Below are positions 7,179-15,278 of a stretch of 37,287 bases of DNA, piece after piece. Position 1 is the first letter of the stretch. Each line of letters opens with the position of its first letter. The position numbers and the translations under genes were made by a program. The stretch is from Gemmataceae bacterium. Its GTDB lineage: Bacteria; Planctomycetota; Planctomycetia; Gemmatales; Gemmataceae. Under the pieces are notes generated by a model that was not told the DNA's origin, made no database searches, and saw nothing but the letters and a program-made list of their open reading frames with translations. The DNA lies in NCBI GenBank assembly GCA_028288765.1, contig JAQGHQ010000559.1, positions 1-37,287 on the forward strand, read 5' to 3'.

Positions 7179-8360
7179 ATGAGAAACATCATCGGCAACC
7201 CCGCCGAAGGGGACGACTTCTTCAACCGACCAATAATCCTGGCTAAACTTCGTCGGGAGCTGGACAATCTGGCCAACATCCTGCTGGTCGCTCCGCGACG
7301 GGTCGGGAAAACGTCGCTCGTGATCCGGCTCTGCGAAGAGTGGAGGGCGGATCAAAAGCGAAAGGCTGTTTTCCTGAACGTCGAGGGGCGAAGCGACGAA
7401 TTTGCCTTCGCCGAAAAGCTGATTGACGAGTTGGCGAAGGCCAGGCTGCATCCCGAGACAATGACCTGGGCGATGGGAGTTTTCTCCAAGGTCCGCCAAG
7501 GTCTCGGCGGGAAAGGGATCAAGGTGCCCGGTCTTGAAGTCAGCCTTGGCGAAGCCGCCGATGCGGATCATTCAACATTGGGCAAAGTGTTAGAGTCGGT
7601 TTTTCGCAAAATTGAAGAAGGCGACCACCCCGTTCTCATCGCCATCGACGAATTGCCGGAATTCCTGCTGACGCTTCAGAAAGCGGATGATGGGCCCAGG
7701 CGGGTCATCGCTTTCCTGCACTGGCTGCGCGAGCTGAGGCAAACATACCGCAAGAAGATACGCTGGGTGTTTCTCGGCTCGATCGGCCTGGACAACTTCG
7801 TCGAAGACCAAAAACTCCAAAAGCTGATCAACGATCTTCAGGTGTTCACGCTGGAGGCGTTCTCCGCGGATGAGGCGGACGCCTTCCTGAAAGCATTGGG
7901 GGAATCGAACGAGCTACCGCTCACAGAGGTCGAACGCAAGGAGGTTATTCGCCTCGTGGGTTGGCCTCTCGCCTATCACTTGCATTTGGTCTTCCACGAA
8001 CTCCGCGATCTGGAGTCGCGGTCGATCTCCACGGCCTTCGAATCCCTGCTTCAGCCCCAAAAACTCGCCTACTTCGACACCTGGCACGAACGCATCGACA
8101 TCCAGTTCTCAGCGCCGGACACCGCTGCGTGCAAGGCGATCCTCGGCCACCTCTGCAAACATCCGGACGGGCGCGAGCGTGGGCACATCCTGGCCGTGCT
8201 GATGGCCAAACCCTTGGCGGACATGGACAAGGTCGAGGAACAACTCGGGCGCCTGATGATCGTCCTGCAACGCGACGGCTACTTGCTCGAAAGCGCCGGT
8301 CGGTACGCCTTCCGCTCCTTCCTGCTCCGGGAATACTGGCACCGAAGGCACGGCCAATGA
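7179..8360 (+). CDS. Archaeal-ATPase-like P-loop NTPase (first gene of NTPase pair)
   Basis: A 393-aa protein. Residues 14-28 (FFNRPIILAKLRREL) resemble the FxGRexEL motif that precedes the P-loop in archaeal-ATPase/STAND proteins. Walker A is APRRVGKTS (38-46, Ala for the first Gly), Walker B is VLIAIDE (152-158), and the sensor-like strand is WVFLGSIGL (196-204). The C-terminal third has the winged-helix look of this family, ending in GYLLESAGRYAFRSFLLREY. No nuclease, TIR, protease or membrane domain is visible. Its stop overlaps the next start as ATGA (8357-8360), so the two proteins are probably made together. Start choice: the ATG at 7179 is needed to include the P-loop. Likely a regulatory or switch ATPase; a role in defence is an inference from architecture only. 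Confidence 0.85.
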   Translation: MRNIIGNPAEGDDFFNRPIILAKLRRELDNLANILLVAPRRVGKTSLVIRLCEEWRADQKRKAVFLNVEGRSDEFAFAEKLIDELAKARLHPETMTWAMGVFSKVRQGLGGKGIKVPGLEVSLGEAADADHSTLGKVLESVFRKIEEGDHPVLIAIDELPEFLLTLQKADDGPRRVIAFLHWLRELRQTYRKKIRWVFLGSIGLDNFVEDQKLQKLINDLQVFTLEAFSADEADAFLKALGESNELPLTEVERKEVIRLVGWPLAYHLHLVFHELRDLESRSISTAFESLLQPQKLAYFDTWHERIDIQFSAPDTAACKAILGHLCKHPDGRERGHILAVLMAKPLADMDKVEEQLGRLMIVLQRDGYLLESAGRYAFRSFLLREYWHRRHGQ

Positions 8361-11080
8361 CCACGCCGAAGATCAGCGTCAGCCAGCTGACGCTCTACAA
8401 TCCGGCCCGGATGAAGGACGCGGAGATCGTTGCCGCATTTGTGGCCCGCAAGACGAACTTCGAGCGCGTGCTCGCCGACGTCGCCGCCGAGAAGGCGGAC
8501 AGCCGGGCGCAGCACCACCTTGTCGTCGGTCAGCGCGGCATGGGCAAGAGCACGCTGCTGGCACGCCTCGCGGCCGAACTGCGGACGAACGCGGACCTAT
8601 CGAACCGCTTCGTGCCGCTCGTCTTCGCGGAGGAGCAGTACGCCGTCGACCGGCTGTCGAAGTTCTGGTTGAACTGCCTGGATTCGCTCGCCGACGCGGC
8701 GGAGCGGGCGGAGGACACCGCCACCAGCGACCGTATCGACGCGGTCGTCAGAACTTTGAAACTGCAACCGGGCGGCACGGCTGAGAAGGACGAAGCCCCG
8801 GCCCGCGCCGCGCTGGGTGCCTTCCTGAAGCAGGCGGAAAGCGGCGGCAAACGGCCGGTGCTGCTGGTGGACAACCTCCAGCTGGTCTTCGAACGCATCG
8901 CGGAGGTCGAACAGCACGCGCTGCGGGAACTGCTGATGCGGCCCGGCAGCCCGATCCTGGTCGGTGCCAGTCCCAGCCCGCCCCCCCAAAGCCAGGACTA
9001 CGGGGCTGCCTTCTACGACCATTTCAAGATCCACTACCTTCGGCCCCTGTCCGCCGACGAGATGCGCGAGCTGATGCTGAAGCTGGCCGAAACCACCGGC
9101 CGCCCCGACGTGCGCGACAAAGTGCTGGCCCACCCGGAACGTCTGAAAACGCTCCGCGACTTGACCGGGGGCAACCCGCGCACAGTGGTCACGCTCTTTT
9201 TCCTCTACGCGGAGGATTTTTCCCCCAGCGTCTTCGCCGACCTGGAAAACCTGCTCGACCGCGTCACTCCGCTCTACAAGGCCCGCATCGAGGAGCTGGC
9301 CGAGCAGCAGCAAGTGGTCGTCAGTGCGGTCGCCGACCACTGGGCACCGATCACCGCCCGCGCCCTTTCCAAAGCGACCGGCCTGCCGATGGCCAGTATC
9401 TCCGCCCAGCTCGACCGATTGGAGAAGACCGGCTTCGTGGAGAAGGTCGAAATCTTCGGCCAAACCTCGACCGGCTACCAGATTGCGGAACGCTTCTTCA
9501 ACATCTGGTTCCTGATGCGAAGCGCCTCGCGCCGGCAGCGCCAGAAGATCATGTTCCTCGTCCGCTTTATCGAGAGCTTCTACGAGGCCAATGACCGCCC
9601 TCGTCTGGCCCGGCACTTGATGAACGAACGCGACTTTAGCCCGGATCGCCACTTGCTCGTCAAGGCCCTGGCCTACACCCTCGTTGATCCTAACGACAGG
9701 GAGGAGCTTACTCGCCACGCCGAGCTCGACGCCTTGCGGCAAAAGGCAACGGAGTCCCGACGGAGGCTGGAAGAGGTCTTCGACTTCTCGAAGCTCCCCC
9801 AGGCTACTCTGGCCTTCGATGATCTTCGCGAAAAGCTGATGGCCCTTGTCCCCGCCGACGCCAGGGTGACACCGGAGAAGTTCGCGGAGCAGGTGCTAGG
9901 CAACCGGCAGATGTTCATGCGCGGGGAGCGGGAAAAATTGGCGGCGTCGACGGAGAAACTGAGCGCGGAGACGATCAACGCGATTCTCGAATCGATCGGC
10001 GACGCGGGGGTATGGGACGAATGGAAGTATGACGAGGATTCGGTCGCTTGGTTCCGTCAGAGGCTTGCAACAGGCCAGTTGCGATCCCTGGAGGATTTGG
10101 AGGATTGGAACCGCTCATTCCTGAAGACCTATCAAAAGAATGCCCTGCAACTGATGGTCGATACTATCCCGTTGCGGATCGGTTCGGAACTAGGAGATGA
10201 TGTCCGATCTTGGATCCGCAGTTCGCTTGCCCCCCAAGCCAACCCGCTACCTGAGGTATGGAACAACTGGGGGTACGTTTTGGCTGTAAAATTGGGTTGG
10301 TATTCAGAAGCCGAGTCGGCCTGGCGCAAAGCTATCGAAATCGATCCGCAGTACGCCCATCCGTGGAACAACCTGGGCAATTTACTTCAGGATCATCTTG
10401 GTCGATACGAGGAAGCCGAATCGGCCTACCGCAAGGCCATCGAAATTGATGCGCGATATGCTGAGCCGTGGAACGGTTTGGGCAGTTTGCTTCAAGACCA
10501 TCTCGGTCGATATAAGGAAGCCGAGTCGGCCTACGCAAAGACACTTGAAATCGATGGTGCGTACTCATTCGCTAGTCACAATCTCGTCTTCCTGTATCGG
10601 GATTTCATGGGAGAGAGACAATCGGCGAATCACGCCTTCGAAGCCTTGCGAACCAAACATCAGCACCAATGCAAGGATACCTTTGCTCTACACGAGGCCC
10701 TTTTCGCTGCTTACGATGCGAACTGGGGCCTTTGTCGCGAAGCCTTGACCAGGGCTATCGAGGTCATCGGGCAACAATTTCCTCTCAGCACAGCCGACGA
10801 CTGGTTCCGCGCCAGCGCCGTCCTGTTACACCTGAACTACGGCGAGGAGCTGCTGGCCTTCCTGCGCGAGCGCGGCGACGATGCCCGATTGCGGCCGTGG
10901 TACGAGGCGCTCGTCGCGCTGAACCGAGGGGATCGCCGGTATCTGCAGAACATCCCCGTCGAGGTGCGGACGACGGCGGAGTATTACCTTGACCAGATCG
11001 GGAAGCGGTTGAACGCCTTGCCGGAGAAGACCCGCCGCCGGCCGGTGCCGAAACCGCCGAAGAAGCGGCGGAAGACATGA
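8357..11080 (+). CDS. STAND-like NTPase with winged helix and C-terminal TPR repeats
   Basis: A 907-aa protein starting in the ATGA overlap. Residues 1-50 are a short lead-in (LTLYNPARMKDAEIVAAFVA). Walker A is GQRGMGKST (58-66); Walker B is VLLVDN (168-173), with Asn in place of the usual catalytic Glu. A winged helix follows around 315-385 (ITARALSKATGLPMASISAQ), then a long helical region. At about 633-740 there are three TPR units of roughly 37 residues built on W-N-LG-LLQDHLGRY-EAESAYRKAIEID, followed by further helical repeats and a very basic tail (RRRPVPKPPKKRRKT). NTPase, winged helix and TPR in this order is the plan of STAND sensors, in which the repeats bind a ligand and the NTPase oligomerises. 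No effector domain is seen; it may act through the upstream ATPase or an unrecognised region. Confidence 0.85.
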   Translation: MTTPKISVSQLTLYNPARMKDAEIVAAFVARKTNFERVLADVAAEKADSRAQHHLVVGQRGMGKSTLLARLAAELRTNADLSNRFVPLVFAEEQYAVDRLSKFWLNCLDSLADAAERAEDTATSDRIDAVVRTLKLQPGGTAEKDEAPARAALGAFLKQAESGGKRPVLLVDNLQLVFERIAEVEQHALRELLMRPGSPILVGASPSPPPQSQDYGAAFYDHFKIHYLRPLSADEMRELMLKLAETTGRPDVRDKVLAHPERLKTLRDLTGGNPRTVVTLFFLYAEDFSPSVFADLENLLDRVTPLYKARIEELAEQQQVVVSAVADHWAPITARALSKATGLPMASISAQLDRLEKTGFVEKVEIFGQTSTGYQIAERFFNIWFLMRSASRRQRQKIMFLVRFIESFYEANDRPRLARHLMNERDFSPDRHLLVKALAYTLVDPNDREELTRHAELDALRQKATESRRRLEEVFDFSKLPQATLAFDDLREKLMALVPADARVTPEKFAEQVLGNRQMFMRGEREKLAASTEKLSAETINAILESIGDAGVWDEWKYDEDSVAWFRQRLATGQLRSLEDLEDWNRSFLKTYQKNALQLMVDTIPLRIGSELGDDVRSWIRSSLAPQANPLPEVWNNWGYVLAVKLGWYSEAESAWRKAIEIDPQYAHPWNNLGNLLQDHLGRYEEAESAYRKAIEIDARYAEPWNGLGSLLQDHLGRYKEAESAYAKTLEIDGAYSFASHNLVFLYRDFMGERQSANHAFEALRTKHQHQCKDTFALHEALFAAYDANWGLCREALTRAIEVIGQQFPLSTADDWFRASAVLLHLNYGEELLAFLRERGDDARLRPWYEALVALNRGDRRYLQNIPVEVRTTAEYYLDQIGKRLNALPEKTRRRPVPKPPKKRRKT

Positions 11081-11141
11081 GGTTGATGCGCCATCGGATC
11101 GATGCTTGATCCCTTCCTGTCGATCGTGTACAAGTGTGGAC

Positions 11142-12053
11142 ATGTCGCGTCGGCCCGAAGACCCGCTCACCTTCCGCTCCCTCCACGACAGCCCCGTGGT
11201 CGGCGTGCGCGACTACCACTGTCGTGCCTGTCGCGGCGGGCCCGCGGCCGAAGAACACTCGGACCGTAACAACATCGTCCTCTTGCGCAATGGCGCATTC
11301 TGCAAGCACTTCGGCCGGCGGACCGAGACCGCCGACGTCAACCAGGCCGTGTTCTTCTCGAAGGGATCAACCTATCGCGTCAGCCATCCGGCCGACTGTG
11401 GCGACCGCGGCACCGTTTTCAGCCCCCCGCCGCGCGTGCTCGCCGACATCGTCCGCGAACTCGACCCGGCCGTCGACGATCGCCCCGACCGGCCGTTCCC
11501 CTTCGTCACCGGCCCCTACGATTCCGGCGTTTTCTGGCGGCACCACGACCTCGTGCGGCGGCTGGAGGCCGCCGGGCCCGATCCGCTCTGGGCCGACGTG
11601 ACGGCGCTTCAGCTCGTCGCCGACGTGCTCGAAGCCGCGTTCGCGCGACACGGCCGGCCGCGCCAGCGCCGCCGGACCGGCACGGACGCCGATCACGCGG
11701 ACCGCGCCGAGGCGGCCAAAACCTACCTCGCGAGCCGGCTGGGCGAACGCGTCACGCTTACCGACGTCGCCCGGGCCGTACACGCATCGCCCTTCCATCT
11801 CGCCCGTGTCTTCCGGCAGCGGACCGGCGTCCCGGTCCACCGCTACCTGACCAGGCTGCGCCTCCGCGCTTCTCTCGACCGACTGGCCGGCGGCGCGAGC
11901 GACCTCACCGCGATCGCGCTCGAACTCGGCTTTTCCAGCCACAGCCACTTCGCCGACACCTTCCGCCGCGAGTTCGGCCGCACACCCTCCGACGTCCGCC
12001 GCGCGTCCGACCGCCGGACGCTCCGCGAACTGCGCAAGAACCTGAAAGTCTGA
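11142..12053 (+). CDS. AraC family transcriptional regulator
   Basis: A 303-aa protein. The start at ATG 11142 (MSRRPEDPLTFRSLHDSP) is preferred over the TTG at 11106. The N-terminal half (about 1-180) is a cupin-like sensing region (IVLLRNGAFCKHFGRR). The C-terminal 100 residues hold the paired helix-turn-helix of AraC/XylS proteins: VTLTDVARAVHASPFHLARV, then DLTAIALELGFSSHSHFADT and FRREFGRTPSDVRR. It should bind DNA and activate or repress a nearby gene in response to an unknown small molecule. It lies 61 bp after the NTPase pair on the same strand, so it might be cotranscribed, but there is no direct link. Its last 13 codons recur as a 41-bp near-copy at 13287-13327. Confidence 0.9.
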   Translation: MSRRPEDPLTFRSLHDSPVVGVRDYHCRACRGGPAAEEHSDRNNIVLLRNGAFCKHFGRRTETADVNQAVFFSKGSTYRVSHPADCGDRGTVFSPPPRVLADIVRELDPAVDDRPDRPFPFVTGPYDSGVFWRHHDLVRRLEAAGPDPLWADVTALQLVADVLEAAFARHGRPRQRRRTGTDADHADRAEAAKTYLASRLGERVTLTDVARAVHASPFHLARVFRQRTGVPVHRYLTRLRLRASLDRLAGGASDLTAIALELGFSSHSHFADTFRREFGRTPSDVRRASDRRTLRELRKNLKV

Positions 12054-12179
12054 TCGTCCGGCCCGGTCACGGAGTCGGGATCGGCATCGGACGACCGCGG
12101 TCCACGAGTCTGGAGCTAAGTAGGTAGCCAGAAGTTTTCAAAAGAATGGTCGGGCCGGCTCCACAGCCAACCAGGTCAG

Positions 12180-12338
12180 CGACCGAGCCGTCCGGCTCGA
12201 CTCCGGGTAGGTCCGGCGCGACCCGCGAGCGGGTACCCCGGCCGGACTAGCTGTGCCGCTCGGCTCGCGGCACCTACCCCGACCGAGCCGTCCCGCTCGC
12301 CGGATCTGGGTCGGTGCCGCGCGACCCGCACGCTCTCG
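12180..12338. repeat. Imperfect direct repeat of about 55 bp in intergenic region
   Basis: CGACCGAGCCGTCCGGCTCG at 12180-12199 recurs as CGACCGAGCCGTCCCGCTCG at 12280-12299. Both are followed about 15-20 bases later by GCGCGACCCGC. Between them lies a hairpin built on GTGCCGC and GCGGCAC (12253-12273). The stretch from 12054 to 12345 contains no gene, and the function of the repeat is unknown. Confidence 0.55.
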
Positions 12339-12345
12339 TTTGGTG

Positions 12346-12776
12346 CTAGCCGAGCGCCGCGGCGAGCCCGTCGAGAATCTTGTTCCAGCCGGCCTCGGTC
12401 CGACTCGCGTAGTCCGGCAACACGCCCTCGTGGGTCAAGGTGAGTTCGCACCCGACCTCCAGCGTGACAATGTCGATGAGCACGCGGGTGACGACCGCCG
12501 AATATTTCGGAACGGCGAAGGTAAACACCAGGCGCCGGGGCGGTCGATCTCGAGATACTCGCCGGTGTGCTCGACGTCCTCGCCGTCCCGCCGGTCGACG
12601 AACGTAAACCTCCCCCCGACGCGGGCGTCGACTTCCGCGCGCACCATCTGACCAGACGCCGTCGCGAACAGCCATCGGCCGGCCTGCCGGGGATCGAGCC
12701 AGGCATCGAAGACGCGCTCCGGCGACGCATCGAACCGACGGGTGACGCGGACCGTGACAAGAGATCCGGTGCTCAT
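12346..12776 (-). pseudogene. SRPBCC / AHSA1-domain protein (frameshifted)
   Basis: Two overlapping frames together encode a typical SRPBCC protein of about 143 aa. The first runs from ATG 12776 ([20 protein letters not shown], with [17 protein letters not shown]) to LEIDRP. The second resumes with [20 protein letters not shown] and ends in EAGWNKILDGLAAAL. One missing base in the run GGGG at about 12537-12540 explains the break: with one more, the protein reads [13 protein letters not shown]. The family has a helix-grip pocket for hydrophobic ligands; in this context it is usually the partner of an ArsR regulator. Its ATG overlaps the ArsR stop (ATGA), so the two are one operon. It is either a recent pseudogene or a sequencing error. 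Confidence 0.8.
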
Positions 12777-13147
12777 CGAGCCCCTCCTTTCTTCTCGGGG
12801 GTTTTCGTGCCCGCGCGGTCCTCGGCCTTGAGCATGGCGTCGAGGGCATCCAGGCGGGCGGTCCAGAGGGCACGGTGTTCGGCGATCCAGGCCGCGGCCG
12901 CGTCGAGCGGTTCCGGGGTCAACGACAGCAGGTGTTCCCGCCCCGCCCGCCGGCGCCGGACGAGCCGGGCCCGCTCGAGCATGCGGATGTGCTTTGAGAC
13001 CGCGTTGAGCGACATCGCGAAGGGCCGCGCGAGCGCGGTGACGCGCATCTCCCCCTCCGACAGGCGGTGAAGGATGGCTCGTCTCGTCGGGTCGGCCAGT
13101 GCCATCAACGTCTGGTCCAAATCGGGCGGGGTCGCCTGAGTCGCCAT
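12773..13147 (-). CDS. ArsR family winged-helix transcriptional regulator
   Basis: A 124-aa regulator. The core reads [20 protein letters not shown] followed by [20 protein letters not shown] and [20 protein letters not shown], a standard ArsR winged helix. No metal-binding ELCVC motif is present, which fits the subgroup that pairs with SRPBCC proteins. It probably represses its own operon: two TTCAACC/GGTTGAA palindromes flank its promoter. The last A of its coding end forms the ATGA overlap with the SRPBCC gene. The call is firm; the effector is unknown. Confidence 0.93.
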   Translation of the reverse strand: MATQATPPDLDQTLMALADPTRRAILHRLSEGEMRVTALARPFAMSLNAVSKHIRMLERARLVRRRRAGREHLLSLTPEPLDAAAAWIAEHRALWTARLDALDAMLKAEDRAGTKTPEKKGGAR

Positions 13148-13149
13148 AA

Positions 13150-13219
13150 TTCAACCTTCAGGTTTAATATTAACCGGGCCCGTAGCCTGTCAACCAGAAT
13201 TCAACCTGTTGGTTGAATT
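13150..13219 (-). promoter_or_regulatory. ArsR operon promoter flanked by two operators
   Basis: Operator 1, TTCAACC-TTCA-GGTTTAA (13150-13167), lies immediately before the arsR start. Operator 2, AATTCAACC-TGTT-GGTTGAATT (13198-13219), is a perfect 9-bp palindrome. Both have a 4-base spacer and their centres are 50 bp apart, close to five helical turns. Between them, on the minus strand, lie TTGACA (13193-13188) and an AT-rich -10 zone (TTAATATTAA, about 13173-13164). This layout fits autorepression by cooperative binding. Confidence 0.7.
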
Positions 13220-13286
13220 TTACTCAGGGATGCGCGTCCGCCCGGGGACTGACACCACACCGTTTCGCCGACCCCTTTGGCCACGC

Positions 13287-13327
13287 CGCCGGACGCTTCA
13301 CGAACTGAGCAAGAACCTGAAAGTCTG
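13287..13327 (+). repeat. Partial copy of AraC gene 3' end
   Basis: These 41 bp match 12012-12052, the last codons of the AraC gene, at 38 of 41 positions (including GAACCTGAAAGTCTG). Bases before the match do not continue the AraC coding sequence clearly. It is either a relic of a second AraC gene or one flank of a duplication spanning the ArsR-SRPBCC module. Confidence 0.5.
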
Positions 13328-13418
13328 GCGATATCCGCCCGGCTACCATGCCTCCGCGAGACCCGCCCACGGTGGTCGCGGCGACCGGTGCGGGCGGGTC
13401 CGTTCCAGGGGACATCTC

Positions 13419-13580
13419 ATGAAGACGAAGACGTGCCCGGTGTGCGAGTGGGAAATCAAGGACGGCGGGATCACGGTCCAGGTCGGCGGTAAGGAGGTCG
13501 TCGTCTGCGGCGACGACTGCGCGACGAAGGCGAAGGAGAGCCCGGCGAAATACGCCGGCGAGGCCAAGTCAGGCCGGTAG
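13419..13580 (+). CDS. Small Cys-rich metal-binding-like protein
   Basis: A 53-aa protein with TCPVCEWEIKDGGITVQVGG and KEVVVCGDDCATK, i.e. two CxxC/CxxxC pairs (Cys-Pro-Val-Cys and Cys-Gly-Asp-Asp-Cys). This pattern would hold one zinc or other soft metal, much like YHS/TRASH-type miniature domains. The start at ATG 13419 is chosen because AGGGG lies 7 bases before it and because the Cys pattern begins at once; a longer frame back to 13209 would include the AraC-like relic. Small proteins of this look are frequent in planctomycetes. The function is unknown. Confidence 0.7.
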   Translation: MKTKTCPVCEWEIKDGGITVQVGGKEVVVCGDDCATKAKESPAKYAGEAKSGR

Positions 13581-13590
13581 CAAGCCAGGA

Positions 13591-13634
13591 TCGACCCACT
13601 TTCGAGGCCCATACCGTTCTCGAAAGTGGGTCGA
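13591..13634. repeat. Perfect 16-bp inverted repeat after the Cys-rich gene
   Basis: TCGACCCACTTTCGAG (13591-13606) and its exact reverse complement (13619-13634) enclose a 12-base loop, 11 bases after the stop at 13580. There is no T-run on either side. It may serve as a transcript end or be a copy of a dispersed palindrome. Confidence 0.65.
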
Positions 13635-13680
13635 CCTCGTTCTGTTACCGGCCTCATTCCTTCCGGCTAAAACCATCTCC

Positions 13681-14274
13681 ATGAAGAACGTCGCGTATTG
13701 TCTCTTCGAGACGCCACTGGGGTCGTGCGGGATGGCCTGGAGTGAAGGTGAGAGGGCCGGCCCCCCGCCTGCCGTGACCTTGCTTCAGCTTCCTGAAGCA
13801 ACAACGAAGATGACGGAAGCGAGAATCGGGCGGAGCTCCGGCGTGCGTGAACCGGGCGTACCTCCCCCTCGAATTGACGAGGTCATCGAGAGGGTGCGCA
13901 AGCACCTCGAGGGAGACGTCCAGGATTTTCGGGACATCTCCCTCGACCTGGACGAATCGTCTCCGTTCGCGCGGCGGGTATACGAAGCAGCTCGAACCAT
14001 CCCGGCGGGTCAGACCACGACATACGGCGAGCTCGCCAGGGCCCTGGGCCGACCCACCGCGGCCCGCGCCGTCGGACATGCTTTGGGGAGGAACCCGATC
14101 GCACTCATCATCCCGTGCCACAGGGTTCTGGCCGCCGGCAGTAAGCTCGGAGGCTTTTCCGCCCACGGCGGGCGGGCGACAAAAACGCGGATGCTGGCAA
14201 TCGAGGGGGCAACGTTCGACCCTTCTCCGACCACCAAATCGGGGAAGGGCCTCCGGCATGGGGCTAAATCTTGA
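13681..14274 (+). CDS. ogt: Methylated-DNA-protein cysteine S-methyltransferase
   Basis: A 197-aa alkyltransferase that takes methyl or other alkyl groups from O6-guanine onto a cysteine in a one-time reaction. The acceptor motif IIPCHRVLAAG is present (Cys146). It is preceded by the DNA-binding helix-turn-helix GQTTTYGELARALGRPTAAR and AVGHALGRNPIAL, and followed by LGGFSAHGG. The N-terminal domain is degenerate (CLFETPLGSCGMAWSEG). Length fits Ogt-type enzymes. No Ada regulator domain is fused. The start at ATG 13681 has a weak upstream site; the methyl-accepting core is well within the frame. Confidence 0.93.
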   Translation: MKNVAYCLFETPLGSCGMAWSEGERAGPPPAVTLLQLPEATTKMTEARIGRSSGVREPGVPPPRIDEVIERVRKHLEGDVQDFRDISLDLDESSPFARRVYEAARTIPAGQTTTYGELARALGRPTAARAVGHALGRNPIALIIPCHRVLAAGSKLGGFSAHGGRATKTRMLAIEGATFDPSPTTKSGKGLRHGAKS

Positions 14275-14361
14275 CAGACCTGCTCTCCGGTCGCCGCGTT
14301 CAGTGCCGGGTCCACGTTTCGTAAAACAGTGGAACCCCCCACCCACCGGAGGAACGAGCCG

Positions 14362-14502
14362 ATGGCGCTCCCGACGCTTCGCGGAATCATCCCGCCCGTC
14401 ATTACCCCGATGACCCCGGACCAGGAGCTGGACCTACCGCGGCTGCGGTCGCACATCGACCTCATGCTCGCCAAGGGCGTCCACGGCATCTTTGCGGTGT
14501 GA
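14362..14502 (+). pseudogene. Truncated 5' copy of dapA
   Basis: This reads as the first 46 residues of a DHDPS-like protein (RGIIPPVITPMTPDQELDLP, LRSHIDLMLAKGVHGIF) and then stops at a TGA after FAV. It matches the intact gene at 15275 from the Shine-Dalgarno region (GGAGGAACGA) onward, at roughly 95 percent by eye, and most differences are silent third-position changes. That suggests an older duplicate once under selection rather than a fresh copy. The break comes just before the GTTGE active-site motif, so no enzyme can be made. A separate gene starts 18 bp downstream. Confidence 0.85.
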
Positions 14503-14519
14503 ACCCCAGGGGAACTGGC

Positions 14520-15278
14520 ATGTCACACCGGAGCCTCCGAATCGTCGCCGCTTACCACGCATTGGGAATGGCGAGCACGGATCAGCTAGTCAATTCTGCA
14601 GACGATGCATTGAACGATGGCGTGTACTCCTACAGTTTGGGGGAGTTGGCTACGTTCCGAAACCCAACTTGGGCGGACTGCTCGCCGCTTTTTGTTGCTG
14701 CCCTGCGGGAACTACAGATACCGTTTCCTGAGCCCGCCGCAGCGATCGGGACGCTTCTGGAGTTCCATGTCATCCGGATGGTCGAAGGAGTGGCCAGTCC
14801 GGGTGAAGCTCTCCATGACTTGTACTCCATCGATTTGGCGTTCAGGTACGATCCGCCGGTGAAGTTGCCCCCTGCCGCTCTCGAGCCGCTCCGGCCGTTT
14901 ATTGATCGGTACTATGCCATCGAAGAATACCACGGCGTTCGGAGCTACCGAGAAGAGCAGGCCCTCCCGCAACTCGAAGACGACAGCCTCGACAGGTTAC
15001 ACACGGAAGTGCTCTCTTTTGCGGATGACTGGAGCCGATCCCGGTGGGGGATGGTACTCGACCCATCCTGGTTTACGTCCGACGTTTTGGCTCTCGCACG
15101 GGGCGTACTTTCTGACGGGGCTTTTGACCGACTGCCGATCTTGGCGGACGCTGTTCAAGAAGCGGGATGCGGAGACGAGGACATTCTCGACCATCTGCGG
15201 AAAGATGGACCACATCTCCGAGGTTGTTTCGTCGTCGATTTACTGCTCGGCCGTGAACCCGGAGGAACGAACCGATGA
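14520..15278 (+). CDS. Hypothetical protein with planctomycete-type VVDLLLG C-terminus
   Basis: A 252-aa protein of unknown function. The start at ATG 14520 (MSHRSLRIVAAYHALGMAST) is supported by CAGGGGAA 6-7 bases upstream. The body is acidic and soluble, with no membrane segment or signal. The C-terminus (DRLPILADAVQEAGCGDEDI, LDHLRKDGPHLRGCFVVDLL) matches in style a tail that I know from many hypothetical proteins of Gemmata relatives. The TGA overlaps the dapA start (ATGA). The gene is enclosed by the dapA fragment (14362) and the intact dapA (15275), so it may have entered the locus together with the duplication. Confidence 0.7.
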   Translation: MSHRSLRIVAAYHALGMASTDQLVNSADDALNDGVYSYSLGELATFRNPTWADCSPLFVAALRELQIPFPEPAAAIGTLLEFHVIRMVEGVASPGEALHDLYSIDLAFRYDPPVKLPPAALEPLRPFIDRYYAIEEYHGVRSYREEQALPQLEDDSLDRLHTEVLSFADDWSRSRWGMVLDPSWFTSDVLALARGVLSDGAFDRLPILADAVQEAGCGDEDILDHLRKDGPHLRGCFVVDLLLGREPGGTNR

